64,000 nucleotides of DNA, taken from the NCBI RefSeq assembly GCF_026262625.1, contig NZ_SHNN01000001.1, positions 1,178,001 through 1,242,000 on the forward strand, given 5' to 3'. The notes beneath the pieces were generated by a model that worked only from the letters and a program-made list of their open reading frames with translations, did not search any database and was not told the origin of the DNA. Below are positions 26,094 to 34,222 of the stretch, piece after piece (within the stretch, counting starts at the first letter, position 1; each line of letters starts with the position of its first letter). The stretch comes from Candidatus Litorirhabdus singularis (lineage in GTDB: Bacteria; Pseudomonadota; Gammaproteobacteria; Pseudomonadales; Halieaceae). The position numbers and the translations under genes are program-made.

Positions 26094-26529
26094 AGGTGAA
26101 CACCCTGCGCGGCGCGCTTCTTTGTTGTCACGTGAATATGTGCAGACTCAAAACCGCGAAGGTTGGTTGGGACTGTGGTCAGAAGATGCGGTGATTGAAG
26201 ACCCGATCGGTGTGTCGTATATCGACCCGACCGGGGAAGGACATCGTGGGCCGGCGGCCCGGGCGGCTTTTTACGACAGTTTTATTGCGCCGGCTAGCAT
26301 TAGTATTGAAATTCACCAGTCCTATGCGGCGGGGCTGGAATGCGCGAATCACATTACCATTACGATTCTCCTGCCTGGTGCAGACGGTAAAAAGGTGCAG
26401 CAGCTTGTGCATGGGGTTTTTACCTACCACTGTGATGATGCGGGCAAACTGACCGCTATGCGCGGCTACTGGGATACGGAAGATCCCATTAATGCCATGA
26501 CCGAGATCGAGGATGGCGCCGCCGACTGA
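26086..26529 (+). CDS. NTF2-like (SnoaL/ketosteroid isomerase fold) protein
   Basis: The 147-residue protein has the small alpha+beta cone pattern of the NTF2-like superfamily. N-terminal helices are followed by WLGLWSEDAVIEDPIG, a central HITITILLPG strand and the C-terminal RGYWD segment. The pattern resembles SnoaL-like and steroid delta-isomerase-like proteins. The Asp in IEDP and other pocket residues could be catalytic, but the family often has only binding roles. Its start lies eight bases before the glcF stop, so it is probably translated from the glc transcript. A role in glycolate metabolism is not obvious. Confidence 0.7.
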   Translation: MFEGEHPARRASLLSREYVQTQNREGWLGLWSEDAVIEDPIGVSYIDPTGEGHRGPAARAAFYDSFIAPASISIEIHQSYAAGLECANHITITILLPGADGKKVQQLVHGVFTYHCDDAGKLTAMRGYWDTEDPINAMTEIEDGAAD

Positions 26530-26893
26530 GGGTTTGTTTCCCTCCCGTGATGATGCCGCGTATGGCAGACCGTGATTGACCTCGATCAAGCGATTAACTT
26601 TATGTTCCGCTAATTTACTCGCGTCGCTGGCGCCCGCCTGCATTGTGTACTACACCTGAGAGTAGGGTTTGACGTTGCCGCTGTCTGAAGTGCGCCCTTA
26701 ACAGAGGTTTTGACCGCACCAATGGTGGTATTCGACGGGTCATAGAAGTGAGTACTAACTATTGCTATAGCCAGTGTTTCACCTCGTTAAGTGTCAGCTT
26801 TTTTTACACACTAATTGTAGGGACATTGATTTTTCCAGTTTTGTTTTCTTAAGGGTTTGAAAATGAAGTAAAAGTTCTCAACTGGCGCAATTT
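26530..26893. other. Intergenic region before the lipoprotein-RHS-PKD locus
   Basis: This gap holds no convincing gene. It begins with a short GAGGG/CCCTC stem (26528-26532 with 26540-26544) lacking a T-tract. From about 26740 the sequence becomes clearly richer in A and T, with poly-T runs, unlike the flanking genes. The end of the gap contains a sigma-54-like element (26883-26898). The base composition suggests a regulatory region, and possibly a boundary of acquired DNA. Confidence 0.5.
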
Positions 26894-26898
26894 ATGCT
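26883..26898 (+). promoter_or_regulatory. Candidate sigma-54 promoter for the lipoprotein-RHS-PKD genes
   Basis: The bases TGGCGCAATTTATGCT contain the invariant GG (26884-26885) and GC (26896-26897) separated by exactly 10 bases. They match 8 of the 11 defined positions of the consensus TGGCACG-N4-TTGC. Transcription would start near 26909, which lies after the ATG at 26894 but before the GTG at 26936, whose ribosome binding site is good. The mismatches (A for G at the end of the -24 box and A for T in the -12 box) keep this tentative. Confidence 0.35.
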
Positions 26899-26935
26899 TA
26901 AAAAGAAAGACCAGACAAAAATATGGAGAAAGTCC

Positions 26936-27364
26936 GTGTCTCAGCTCGCCCTTGAGGGCAGTAATATTGTTAGCCAAAACAAGACTGTAGTACTCGCTAT
27001 ATTACTAATGGTACTCAGCGCCTGTGACGGCGCTGGCACGGAAGATACAGCCGGGGTAGCCGCACAAGATCAGCCTTCGATCCGTAATGTGCCTGATCCG
27101 GCGATGGCGCCTGTGGTGGAGCCTGCGATTGCGCTGGCGACCAAACCCGACGTATTACCCACGCAATTGACACTCGACAAAAACCAGCAACGTATTTTTG
27201 TTCCCGATCTCGGCTGGCTGCCGCTCGCCGAATTTTGGGATATTTATGAGAATAATCCGGCGCGCCTCCCGCCGGATTTCGATTACAAGGCCATGCACCA
27301 GCTCAAGCTCAGCATGGCGGGGAAGGAACATGATGATGCTAAAGGATTTTCAAACAGCCAATAA
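26936..27364 (+). CDS. Small lipoprotein of unknown function preceding the RHS gene
   Basis: I place the start at GTG 26936 because GGAG (26925-26928) lies seven bases upstream. An in-frame ATG at 26894 lacks a site and would overlap the candidate promoter. The 142-residue product has a signal peptide with a hydrophobic VVLAILLMVLSAC stretch, so Cys30 should be lipidated. The mature part is Pro- and Ala-rich, then has FVPDLGWLPLAEFWDIYENN and ends hydrophilic. I recognise no family. The last 35 bases overlap the start of the giant RHS gene, so the two are coupled and probably work together; an anchor or chaperone role is possible but not shown. Confidence 0.7.
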   Translation: MSQLALEGSNIVSQNKTVVLAILLMVLSACDGAGTEDTAGVAAQDQPSIRNVPDPAMAPVVEPAIALATKPDVLPTQLTLDKNQQRIFVPDLGWLPLAEFWDIYENNPARLPPDFDYKAMHQLKLSMAGKEHDDAKGFSNSQ

Positions 27365-30300
27365 GCCCATGAAATCCCTGGCCTACTGGCTGACCTTTCT
27401 GATGGCACAGCCGTGGATTCTTGCCGCTGGTGCGCAGGCGGCCTTTCTCGATGAGACCGGCTCGCGCTTGCCAGTGGCGGCTAATGATTCCTATAACTTT
27501 GCCGTCGCTGATGTTGATGGGGTCAATGGCCCGGATATTCTAGTTGCCAATCGAGGTCAAAGCCGACTCTTGATTAACGATGGCAACGGTGCCTTCACTG
27601 ATGAAACTGCCAGCCGCCTGCCGGCCTCATTGCATACGACTCTGGCAGTAGTGCTGGCTGACTTCGATGGTGTTAATGGTCCCGACGCGGTGTTGGTTGG
27701 AGACGGCCAAAACCGTATTCTGATCAATGATGGTAGTGGTAACTTTACCGACGAGACCGGCTCACGACTGCCCACCGGTATGCGAGTCAGTGTGGATGTG
27801 GCAAGCGTCGATATAGACGCCGATGGTGATGAGGATCTGGTTATCGCCAATAGACGCTCGCGCAACCGTATTCTGGTGAACGATGGTAGCGGCAACTTCA
27901 GTGATGAGAGCGCCGCGCGCCTGGCGACCGATTCCGACCTCAGTTATGGCGTTGCCATTGGTGATGCTGACGGCAACGGTTCTGCAGATATCTTTTTTGC
28001 CAACTTTGCCGGGCAGAACCGTTTGCACCTGAATAATAATCTGGGTGTGTTCAGCGAAGTTACTGCCGCCAATCTGCCTCAGGTCAAGGGCACAACCGGT
28101 GGCGCGGCTTTCGTTGATGTCGACGCTGATGGTGATGCCGATATTGTTACCGCAGAAGGCGGCAATGGCGCTGCCGTATTACTGAATGACGGTGGCGTGT
28201 TCAGTGCCGCTGCTGCGCTGCCTGCCTTCAATGAGTTTGCGATAAGAGTGCAGGCGGGCGATATCGATTTTGACGGTTCCCCCGATCTTTTGATAGCGAC
28301 CATGGGACAAGACCGTCTGCTGCTTAACGATGGCAGCGGGTCTTTTACTGATGCCACTGGTAGCGAAATACCCGCTGATGATCGACGCAGTTTTGGGGCC
28401 CGCCTATTGGATGCTGACGCCGATTTCGATCTGGATGCCGTGCTGGCGACGCCGGCGGGGCAAAACCGATATCTGGATAACGCCATTGCGGGGCCGCGCA
28501 TCATGATTGATGTCTCCCCGGGCTATATTGAGCGAACGGATACGGCAACCATTGAGGTTATCGCGTTTGATGAAGACGGTGTCGCGACGTTGGATGTTTT
28601 CGTGATCGAGCCGTCCGCACCAGGTGTCGAAATTCCAGTGATTCTGACCGGTGACACTGGCACCTATGTGCCCGACGAAATTGGCTTACACACGGTGCGG
28701 GTGCGCGCCAGTGATGGTGTCAATGCGTCGGCGAAAGAAACCAAATTTCTGGCTCAGGCTAACGATGTCACTAATCCTGATATTAATGTGGTGGTTAACC
28801 CGACCTCGGTGACTCAGGGTCAGTCGGCGGATTTCTCCGTTACCGCCAGTGATGACCGCGGTGTCACCGAACTGGAACTGACGGTGGGAGGAGTAGCGGT
28901 GCCGTTGGATTCCAGTGGTAATGCCACCTATGCCCCAGCGGCAACTGGTAATCTTGCGGTGGTGGCTACTGCTACGGATGCGGCGGGCAACAGTCAGATG
29001 GATAACGCCACACTCGAGGTTCTGCCTGATACCGACAGCCCCTTGGTAACACTGACAGCAACGCCGGGCACTATTGATATTACCAACCCCATCGCCATCA
29101 CCAGTAGCGCCACAGATACAATTGGTGTCACCAGCTTCTCAGTAGTGGTCAATGGACCGCCCGGGGTTGTACCGGATACCCCTATTACATTGGATGGCTC
29201 AGGAGAGGGCAGCTATACGCCCTTTATACCCGGTACCTACACGTTTACCGCCAGCGCCGGGGATGCTGCCGGTAACAGCGACTCTGTGCAGCAGGTGGTC
29301 GAGGCGATTGGTATTCCCGACACCGAAGACCCGGTGGTCAGCATCAGTGTTGTGCCGGGTGTTACCGTGCCCGGTGGCAATGTCACAGTCACGGTAAATG
29401 CGACCGATAATATCTTTGTACTGTCGCGCACGCTGGAGATCAACGGCGCGCCGATCACGCTGGACGGCAGCAACCAGGTAGTTTTCTCGGCGCCTGTACT
29501 GGGTGATTACACGGCAGTTGCCACGGCTGTGGATCCTACCGGCAACACCGGTGGCGACACTCTGGTATTTTCTGCGGTAGACCCCGCCACTGATACTGAA
29601 GCCCCGATTGTGGCCATCACTGCGCCCGTGGATGCCGAAGAAGTAGCGGGTGAGGTAGCTATTATAGGTACCGCCACCGACCTCACCCTGGTCAGCTACG
29701 AACTGGAAATCAGTCCGGTGGGTGAGAGTAGCTATGTCAGCTTCGCTACCGGTACCACGGTGGTGGAAGACGGGGAGCTGGGTACGCTGGATACCTCGGT
29801 GCTCGAAAACGGCCTCTATAACATCCGCCTGACCGCGTTTGATATTAATGGCCTTGGCAGTCAGGTCACAGAGGTCGTCAGTCTTAGTGGCGCCTTCAAG
29901 CCCGGGATCTTCACCTACACGTTTGAAGATCTGCGCGTGCCGGTCAGCGGCATAGAAATGGTGATCAATCGCAGCTACGACACCCGCCGTCGCGCCCGCC
30001 AGCAGGATTTTGGTAATGGCTGGGATCTGGAAGTTTTGCAAGAGGCGCGCTATGTCAATAATCGGCCACTGGGTGAGGGCTGGACCGGTCTGTCCGGCGG
30101 CGGATTCTTTAATTTTCCCTGTGCCGGTGGAGCGCGTGAAGACGAGTTTCATGTCACCGAGGTGCGTTTTTCAGATACCGAGTTTTACCAGTTTTCGATC
30201 AAGCCATCCATCGGCGCGGCAATCAGTGGTGGCTTCTGTGAGATCGTGGGTATTAGCTTTATTCAGGTGGGTGGCGTGCCTGGCGCCTCTCTGGCGTCTC

Positions 30301-33300
30301 TGGATGCAACTCCCTGGTACATGGGGCAGGGAGTTATTTTCAATGAGGATTTTACTGTCTACAACCCCAAGAATGTGCGTCTGACCACCATTGATGAACG
30401 CATCTTTGACGTTAACCTGAGTGATGGACTGAAGCGCATTGGCGATAACAACGGTAACTCGGTGTTTATAAACACCAACGGCATTGTGCACAGCAACGGT
30501 AAGTCGGTCAGCTTTGTGCGCGACGGGCAGGGCCGCATTACGTCTGTTGTCGATCCAATAGGAAACAGCATCACCTATACCTACGACGCCAGCGGTAATC
30601 TCGCCACCTCCACCGATCGTGAAGGTAATACCACCACCTATGAATACCTGGCGGGCAATTACCTGGATCGGATTATTGACCCCGAAGGCAATGTGCCGCT
30701 ACGTAACGAATACGACGCCACCGGTTTGATGGTGGCGCAGATAGATGCCGCGGGTAATCGCACCGAGATCGACCGTGACCTGGACACTAATATTGAAACG
30801 GTGACCGACCGCGATGGTACCGTTAGTGTCCTGGACTATGATGAAAACGGCAACCTGCAGTCGGCCTCGGTGGGGGCCTCCAGTAGCTCCTATACCTACG
30901 ATGACAACGGCAATAAACTCACCGAGACTGATCCCAACGGCAACGTTACCATCTGGACTTACGACGACAAGAATCGCATGACGTCGCAGGTTGACGCGCT
31001 GGGTAATCTCAACACTTACGCCTATACCGCCACCAATCTGGCTTCCATGACGGACCCCCAGGGTAATGTGCTGGCCATGACCTATGACGGCAGCGGTAAC
31101 GTCACCGCGCAGCGTGATGCCGACGGTAACCTGGTACAGGGTTTTGCCTATGATGCAGACGGCAATATTACCCAGCTGACTGCGGGCGCCGGTGATACCA
31201 CCATCGCCTACAATGCCGACGGTTTTCCGACTACCATTACAGACCCGGTCGGTCTTGTGCGCACATTCGCCTATGACGCCAATGGCAACCGCTTGAGTGC
31301 GGCAGTGGATCGCACCAGTGGTGGTTCCCTGACGCGGGAGACAACCAGCTTTACTTACGACAGCAGTGGCCGCGCGTTGTCTATGACCGACCCGCTGGGT
31401 AATACCACCAGTTACACTTACAACGGCAATGGCCAGCGAGCCAGCAAAACTGACGCGCTGGGCCGTGTCACCACTTTTACCTATGACGCGCGCCGTAACC
31501 TGCAGACTGTGACCCACCCGGACGGAAAAACCGAGGTCTCAGGTTACGACCTGAAGAACCGGTTGACGGCAAAGACCGACCGTGATGGCCGTACTACCTT
31601 TTATAGTTATGACAGTAATGATCGTCTCACTGGAATAACCTTTCCGGATGGCAGCACGGTGGTCAGCGACTACAATGCCGGAGGCAATCTGGTGACTAGC
31701 ACCGATGGTCTGGGTGAAGCCACAAACTATACCTATGATGATCTGGACCGGTTGCTGACCAAGACTGATCCGTTGGGTAATATCACCACCTATACCTATA
31801 GCGCAGATCAAGTCAGCCCGACCACTTTGACCGACCCGCGCGGTAACGCCACGGCGTTCGAGTATGACGGTGCCATGATGTGGACCGAGTATCTGGTCAA
31901 AAAGACGCTGCCCGGTGGCGCTGTGCAGGAGCAGACCTGGGGTCCCAATTCGCGCCTGGCCAGCAAGACCGATGCCAATGGCAATGCCAGCAGCTACACC
32001 TATGACGACATGGGTAACCTGGCCAGCGTCACCGATGCGCTCGGCAATGTCACCACCTACAGCTATGACGAAGTGGGTAACCGGCTGACCCAGGTTGATG
32101 CGCTGGGGCGCACCACCCGGTTCACCTATGACGCCATGGGTCGTATGTTGAGCAAAACCTTGCCGGGCGGCCAGGTATCGACCTGGGCCTACGACGCGGT
32201 AGGTAATATGCTTACCGAGGTCGACTATAACGGGGATACCAGCACTTACGTCTACGACAGTATGGATCGCCCAGCCAGCATTACCCGCCCCGGTGGGGTG
32301 GTTGAGGACTACACCTATACCGGCACCGGCATGGTCGCCACAGTTGACGACGATAACGGCATCACCAGTTATACCTATGATGGTCTGGACCGGGTCAAGA
32401 CCGCCGCTACTCCGGACGGTATTACCCTGACCTATAGCTACGATGCTCAGGGCAATCGCACCACGGTAGCGGGGGTCGGCACCACTTCGTTTGCCTATGA
32501 TGCTGCCGGGCGCATGACCAGCGTGGCAGTGCCGGGTGTGCCTGACCCGCAGGTGACCAGTTACACCTATGATGCTTCTGGCAATATCACCGCCATTGAT
32601 TACCCCAACGGAACCTCGGCGGCGTTGACCTACAACGGTCGCAACCAGACGCTGAGCGTGACCCACTTTGCGCCCAATGGCGTGACTGAGTTAGCCAGCT
32701 ATGACTACACCCTGGATAATGTGGGTAACCGTACCCGGGTGATTGACGATATTGGCTTACGTATTGACTACAGCTACGACGCACTGAACCAGCTGGTCGG
32801 CGCGGTCGATGACCCTGAGGGTATACCTGCAGTCGCCAGCTACACCTATGATGCAGTGGGTAATATTTCCAGCATTGTGCTGCCTGGTGGTGACAGTGCC
32901 ATCACCTTTGACGTTAATGATCGTATCCTCACCGCCGGTGGACGCAGTTTCAGCTACGATGCCAACGGCAACCTGCTGGCGATTGATGAGGATGCCATTG
33001 CGGCAACCACGGACGATATAACCACCTTTAGCTACGACTCGCAGAATCGCCTGATCGGTCGGGTGGAGGCGGACGGCACGGTCTCCGAGTTTGAGTATGA
33101 TTACCAGGGTAACCGCATCAGCCGCACGGTAGCTGCAGCGACGACGACTTTTATTTATGACAGTGCGAGGCCAGATGGCATCAACCGCGTGCTGCAGGAG
33201 CGCGATGGCGGTGGCTCGGTGACTGCAGATTACTATCTGGGGCATAACCTGCTGGGTATGGACCTGGCTGGTGCCGAGAGCTGGGTGCATACGGATGCGC

Positions 33301-34208
33301 TGGGCAGTGTGCGGGCCTTGTCCAGCCCCTCCGGCGCGGTTACGGACACCTATCGCTACGATGCCTATGGCAACTTGGTGCTGGCGTCTGGCAGTAGCGC
33401 CAACGAATTTGGTTACGCGGGTGAGCGCCGCGACCCTGCCACCGGTTTGTATGATCTGCGCGCGCGCTTCCTTGATCCTGAGGTGGCACGCTTTATCTCG
33501 CGTGACCCGTATCCCGGCGATCCCAGGTTGCCGGGCACACTGCACCCTTATCAGTACGTGCTTAACAACCCGCTCAACCGCATTGATCCCAACGGCGACA
33601 TCGGCATGGTGTCGATTTCGATATCTATAACGATCTCTGTAGGTTTGGCGACCATGGCGGCCTGGCATCTGGTGGGCAAGCCGGCAGTTGAGGCTTACGA
33701 AATCATGGTCGAGCTGGCAAAGACGATTCCCAACCTGCCGCTCAATAAGGATGCCACTAGAGATCAGCTGGGAATAACCTCAGATAGTGCCCAGGCAGCC
33801 TATGATGAGTGGGATATTACCAAGCTGGTGAACCTTGGTGGCGGCGCTGTTGAGAAAGCCTATGGTGTGACCTATGGAATGGCCAATACCGCTGGCAAGG
33901 TGGTGTCATTGATTCACGCAATGAACTCGGCGACGTGGATGCGGTATCTGCCCAAGTACGACGACAAGCCCGCTCATTATGCGGATTGCGGCTTTAACAA
34001 ATATGTCGCCAAGACCTATGGCTTAGGCCTGGTATTGGGTCTTTCCGCTGCCAAGTTTGCCGGTCCTGCTGCAAGCATTATTAGTATCTATGGAGCTTAC
34101 TTCCACTTTCTTATGTTGGTCGTGGAAACCGCCGGTGATAGTAAGGCCGAGCCCCAGCCGTTCCCACAAGAGTCCGGGGGTAAGGCATGTCCGAATCTCG
34201 CAGAATAA
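27330..34208 (+). CDS. Secreted VCBS/FG-GAP, Ig-like and RHS/YD-repeat giant protein
   Basis: The start is ATG 27330, three bases after a GGAAGGAA site; ATGs at 27333 and 27336 are alternatives. The 2292 residues begin with a signal peptide (AYWLTFLMAQPWILAAGAQA). Seven FG-GAP/VCBS units with DxDGxGxxD calcium-loop motifs follow (27438-28480), then about five Ig-like domains (28500-29890). Next comes an RHS shell with roughly forty YD repeats such as YTYDASGNL (30540-33200). The RHS core ends in RFISRDPYPGDPRLPGTLHP and YVLNNPLNRIDPNGD. The C-terminal ~205 residues form a variable tip with two or three hydrophobic stretches and no toxin motif. RHS cores encapsulate cargo in known systems; here the role is unknown, perhaps an adhesin or delivered protein. 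It is coupled to the preceding lipoprotein. Confidence 0.88.
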   Translation: MMMLKDFQTANKPMKSLAYWLTFLMAQPWILAAGAQAAFLDETGSRLPVAANDSYNFAVADVDGVNGPDILVANRGQSRLLINDGNGAFTDETASRLPASLHTTLAVVLADFDGVNGPDAVLVGDGQNRILINDGSGNFTDETGSRLPTGMRVSVDVASVDIDADGDEDLVIANRRSRNRILVNDGSGNFSDESAARLATDSDLSYGVAIGDADGNGSADIFFANFAGQNRLHLNNNLGVFSEVTAANLPQVKGTTGGAAFVDVDADGDADIVTAEGGNGAAVLLNDGGVFSAAAALPAFNEFAIRVQAGDIDFDGSPDLLIATMGQDRLLLNDGSGSFTDATGSEIPADDRRSFGARLLDADADFDLDAVLATPAGQNRYLDNAIAGPRIMIDVSPGYIERTDTATIEVIAFDEDGVATLDVFVIEPSAPGVEIPVILTGDTGTYVPDEIGLHTVRVRASDGVNASAKETKFLAQANDVTNPDINVVVNPTSVTQGQSADFSVTASDDRGVTELELTVGGVAVPLDSSGNATYAPAATGNLAVVATATDAAGNSQMDNATLEVLPDTDSPLVTLTATPGTIDITNPIAITSSATDTIGVTSFSVVVNGPPGVVPDTPITLDGSGEGSYTPFIPGTYTFTASAGDAAGNSDSVQQVVEAIGIPDTEDPVVSISVVPGVTVPGGNVTVTVNATDNIFVLSRTLEINGAPITLDGSNQVVFSAPVLGDYTAVATAVDPTGNTGGDTLVFSAVDPATDTEAPIVAITAPVDAEEVAGEVAIIGTATDLTLVSYELEISPVGESSYVSFATGTTVVEDGELGTLDTSVLENGLYNIRLTAFDINGLGSQVTEVVSLSGAFKPGIFTYTFEDLRVPVSGIEMVINRSYDTRRRARQQDFGNGWDLEVLQEARYVNNRPLGEGWTGLSGGGFFNFPCAGGAREDEFHVTEVRFSDTEFYQFSIKPSIGAAISGGFCEIVGISFIQVGGVPGASLASLDATPWYMGQGVIFNEDFTVYNPKNVRLTTIDERIFDVNLSDGLKRIGDNNGNSVFINTNGIVHSNGKSVSFVRDGQGRITSVVDPIGNSITYTYDASGNLATSTDREGNTTTYEYLAGNYLDRIIDPEGNVPLRNEYDATGLMVAQIDAAGNRTEIDRDLDTNIETVTDRDGTVSVLDYDENGNLQSASVGASSSSYTYDDNGNKLTETDPNGNVTIWTYDDKNRMTSQVDALGNLNTYAYTATNLASMTDPQGNVLAMTYDGSGNVTAQRDADGNLVQGFAYDADGNITQLTAGAGDTTIAYNADGFPTTITDPVGLVRTFAYDANGNRLSAAVDRTSGGSLTRETTSFTYDSSGRALSMTDPLGNTTSYTYNGNGQRASKTDALGRVTTFTYDARRNLQTVTHPDGKTEVSGYDLKNRLTAKTDRDGRTTFYSYDSNDRLTGITFPDGSTVVSDYNAGGNLVTSTDGLGEATNYTYDDLDRLLTKTDPLGNITTYTYSADQVSPTTLTDPRGNATAFEYDGAMMWTEYLVKKTLPGGAVQEQTWGPNSRLASKTDANGNASSYTYDDMGNLASVTDALGNVTTYSYDEVGNRLTQVDALGRTTRFTYDAMGRMLSKTLPGGQVSTWAYDAVGNMLTEVDYNGDTSTYVYDSMDRPASITRPGGVVEDYTYTGTGMVATVDDDNGITSYTYDGLDRVKTAATPDGITLTYSYDAQGNRTTVAGVGTTSFAYDAAGRMTSVAVPGVPDPQVTSYTYDASGNITAIDYPNGTSAALTYNGRNQTLSVTHFAPNGVTELASYDYTLDNVGNRTRVIDDIGLRIDYSYDALNQLVGAVDDPEGIPAVASYTYDAVGNISSIVLPGGDSAITFDVNDRILTAGGRSFSYDANGNLLAIDEDAIAATTDDITTFSYDSQNRLIGRVEADGTVSEFEYDYQGNRISRTVAAATTTFIYDSARPDGINRVLQERDGGGSVTADYYLGHNLLGMDLAGAESWVHTDALGSVRALSSPSGAVTDTYRYDAYGNLVLASGSSANEFGYAGERRDPATGLYDLRARFLDPEVARFISRDPYPGDPRLPGTLHPYQYVLNNPLNRIDPNGDIGMVSISISITISVGLATMAAWHLVGKPAVEAYEIMVELAKTIPNLPLNKDATRDQLGITSDSAQAAYDEWDITKLVNLGGGAVEKAYGVTYGMANTAGKVVSLIHAMNSATWMRYLPKYDDKPAHYADCGFNKYVAKTYGLGLVLGLSAAKFAGPAASIISIYGAYFHFLMLVVETAGDSKAEPQPFPQESGGKACPNLAE
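27438..28480 (+). repeat. Seven FG-GAP/VCBS repeat units encoded in tandem
   Basis: Seven units of about 50 residues recur, each containing a D-x-D-G-x-N-G-type calcium loop and an LLINDGNGAF-type turn before a TDETGSRLP-type segment. They should fold into a calcium-binding beta-propeller at the N-terminus of the RHS protein. The units are diverged in nucleotide sequence, so this is an old protein repeat rather than a recent DNA expansion. Confidence 0.8.
30540..33200 (+). repeat. RHS/YD repeat array
   Basis: Roughly forty copies of a 20-22-residue YD unit are encoded, typified by TYDASGNL or TYDALNQL, mostly 60-66 bases apart. They build the strand-wrapped shell of the RHS protein. Several neighbouring copies share stretches such as ACCTATGACG, which also creates the long opposite-strand open frames seen here. 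Confidence 0.85.
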
Positions 34209-34222
34209 CGATAGGTGAGCAC

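Noticed and set aside
26528-26544. GAGGG/CCCTC stem after the NTF2-like gene as a terminator
   Set aside because: Five base pairs with a seven-base loop and no T-tract are too weak to call.
30540-33200. Regularly spaced repeats as a possible CRISPR array
   Set aside because: The repeats are in frame, diverged, 60-66 bases apart without unique spacers, and encode RHS/YD units.
30699-33668. Long minus-strand open frames (272, 375 and 303 codons) opposite the RHS repeats
   Set aside because: They follow the repeat period of the plus-strand YD units, have low-complexity Gly/Val/Ile-rich products with no family, no good ribosome binding sites, and the plus strand has clear domain structure.
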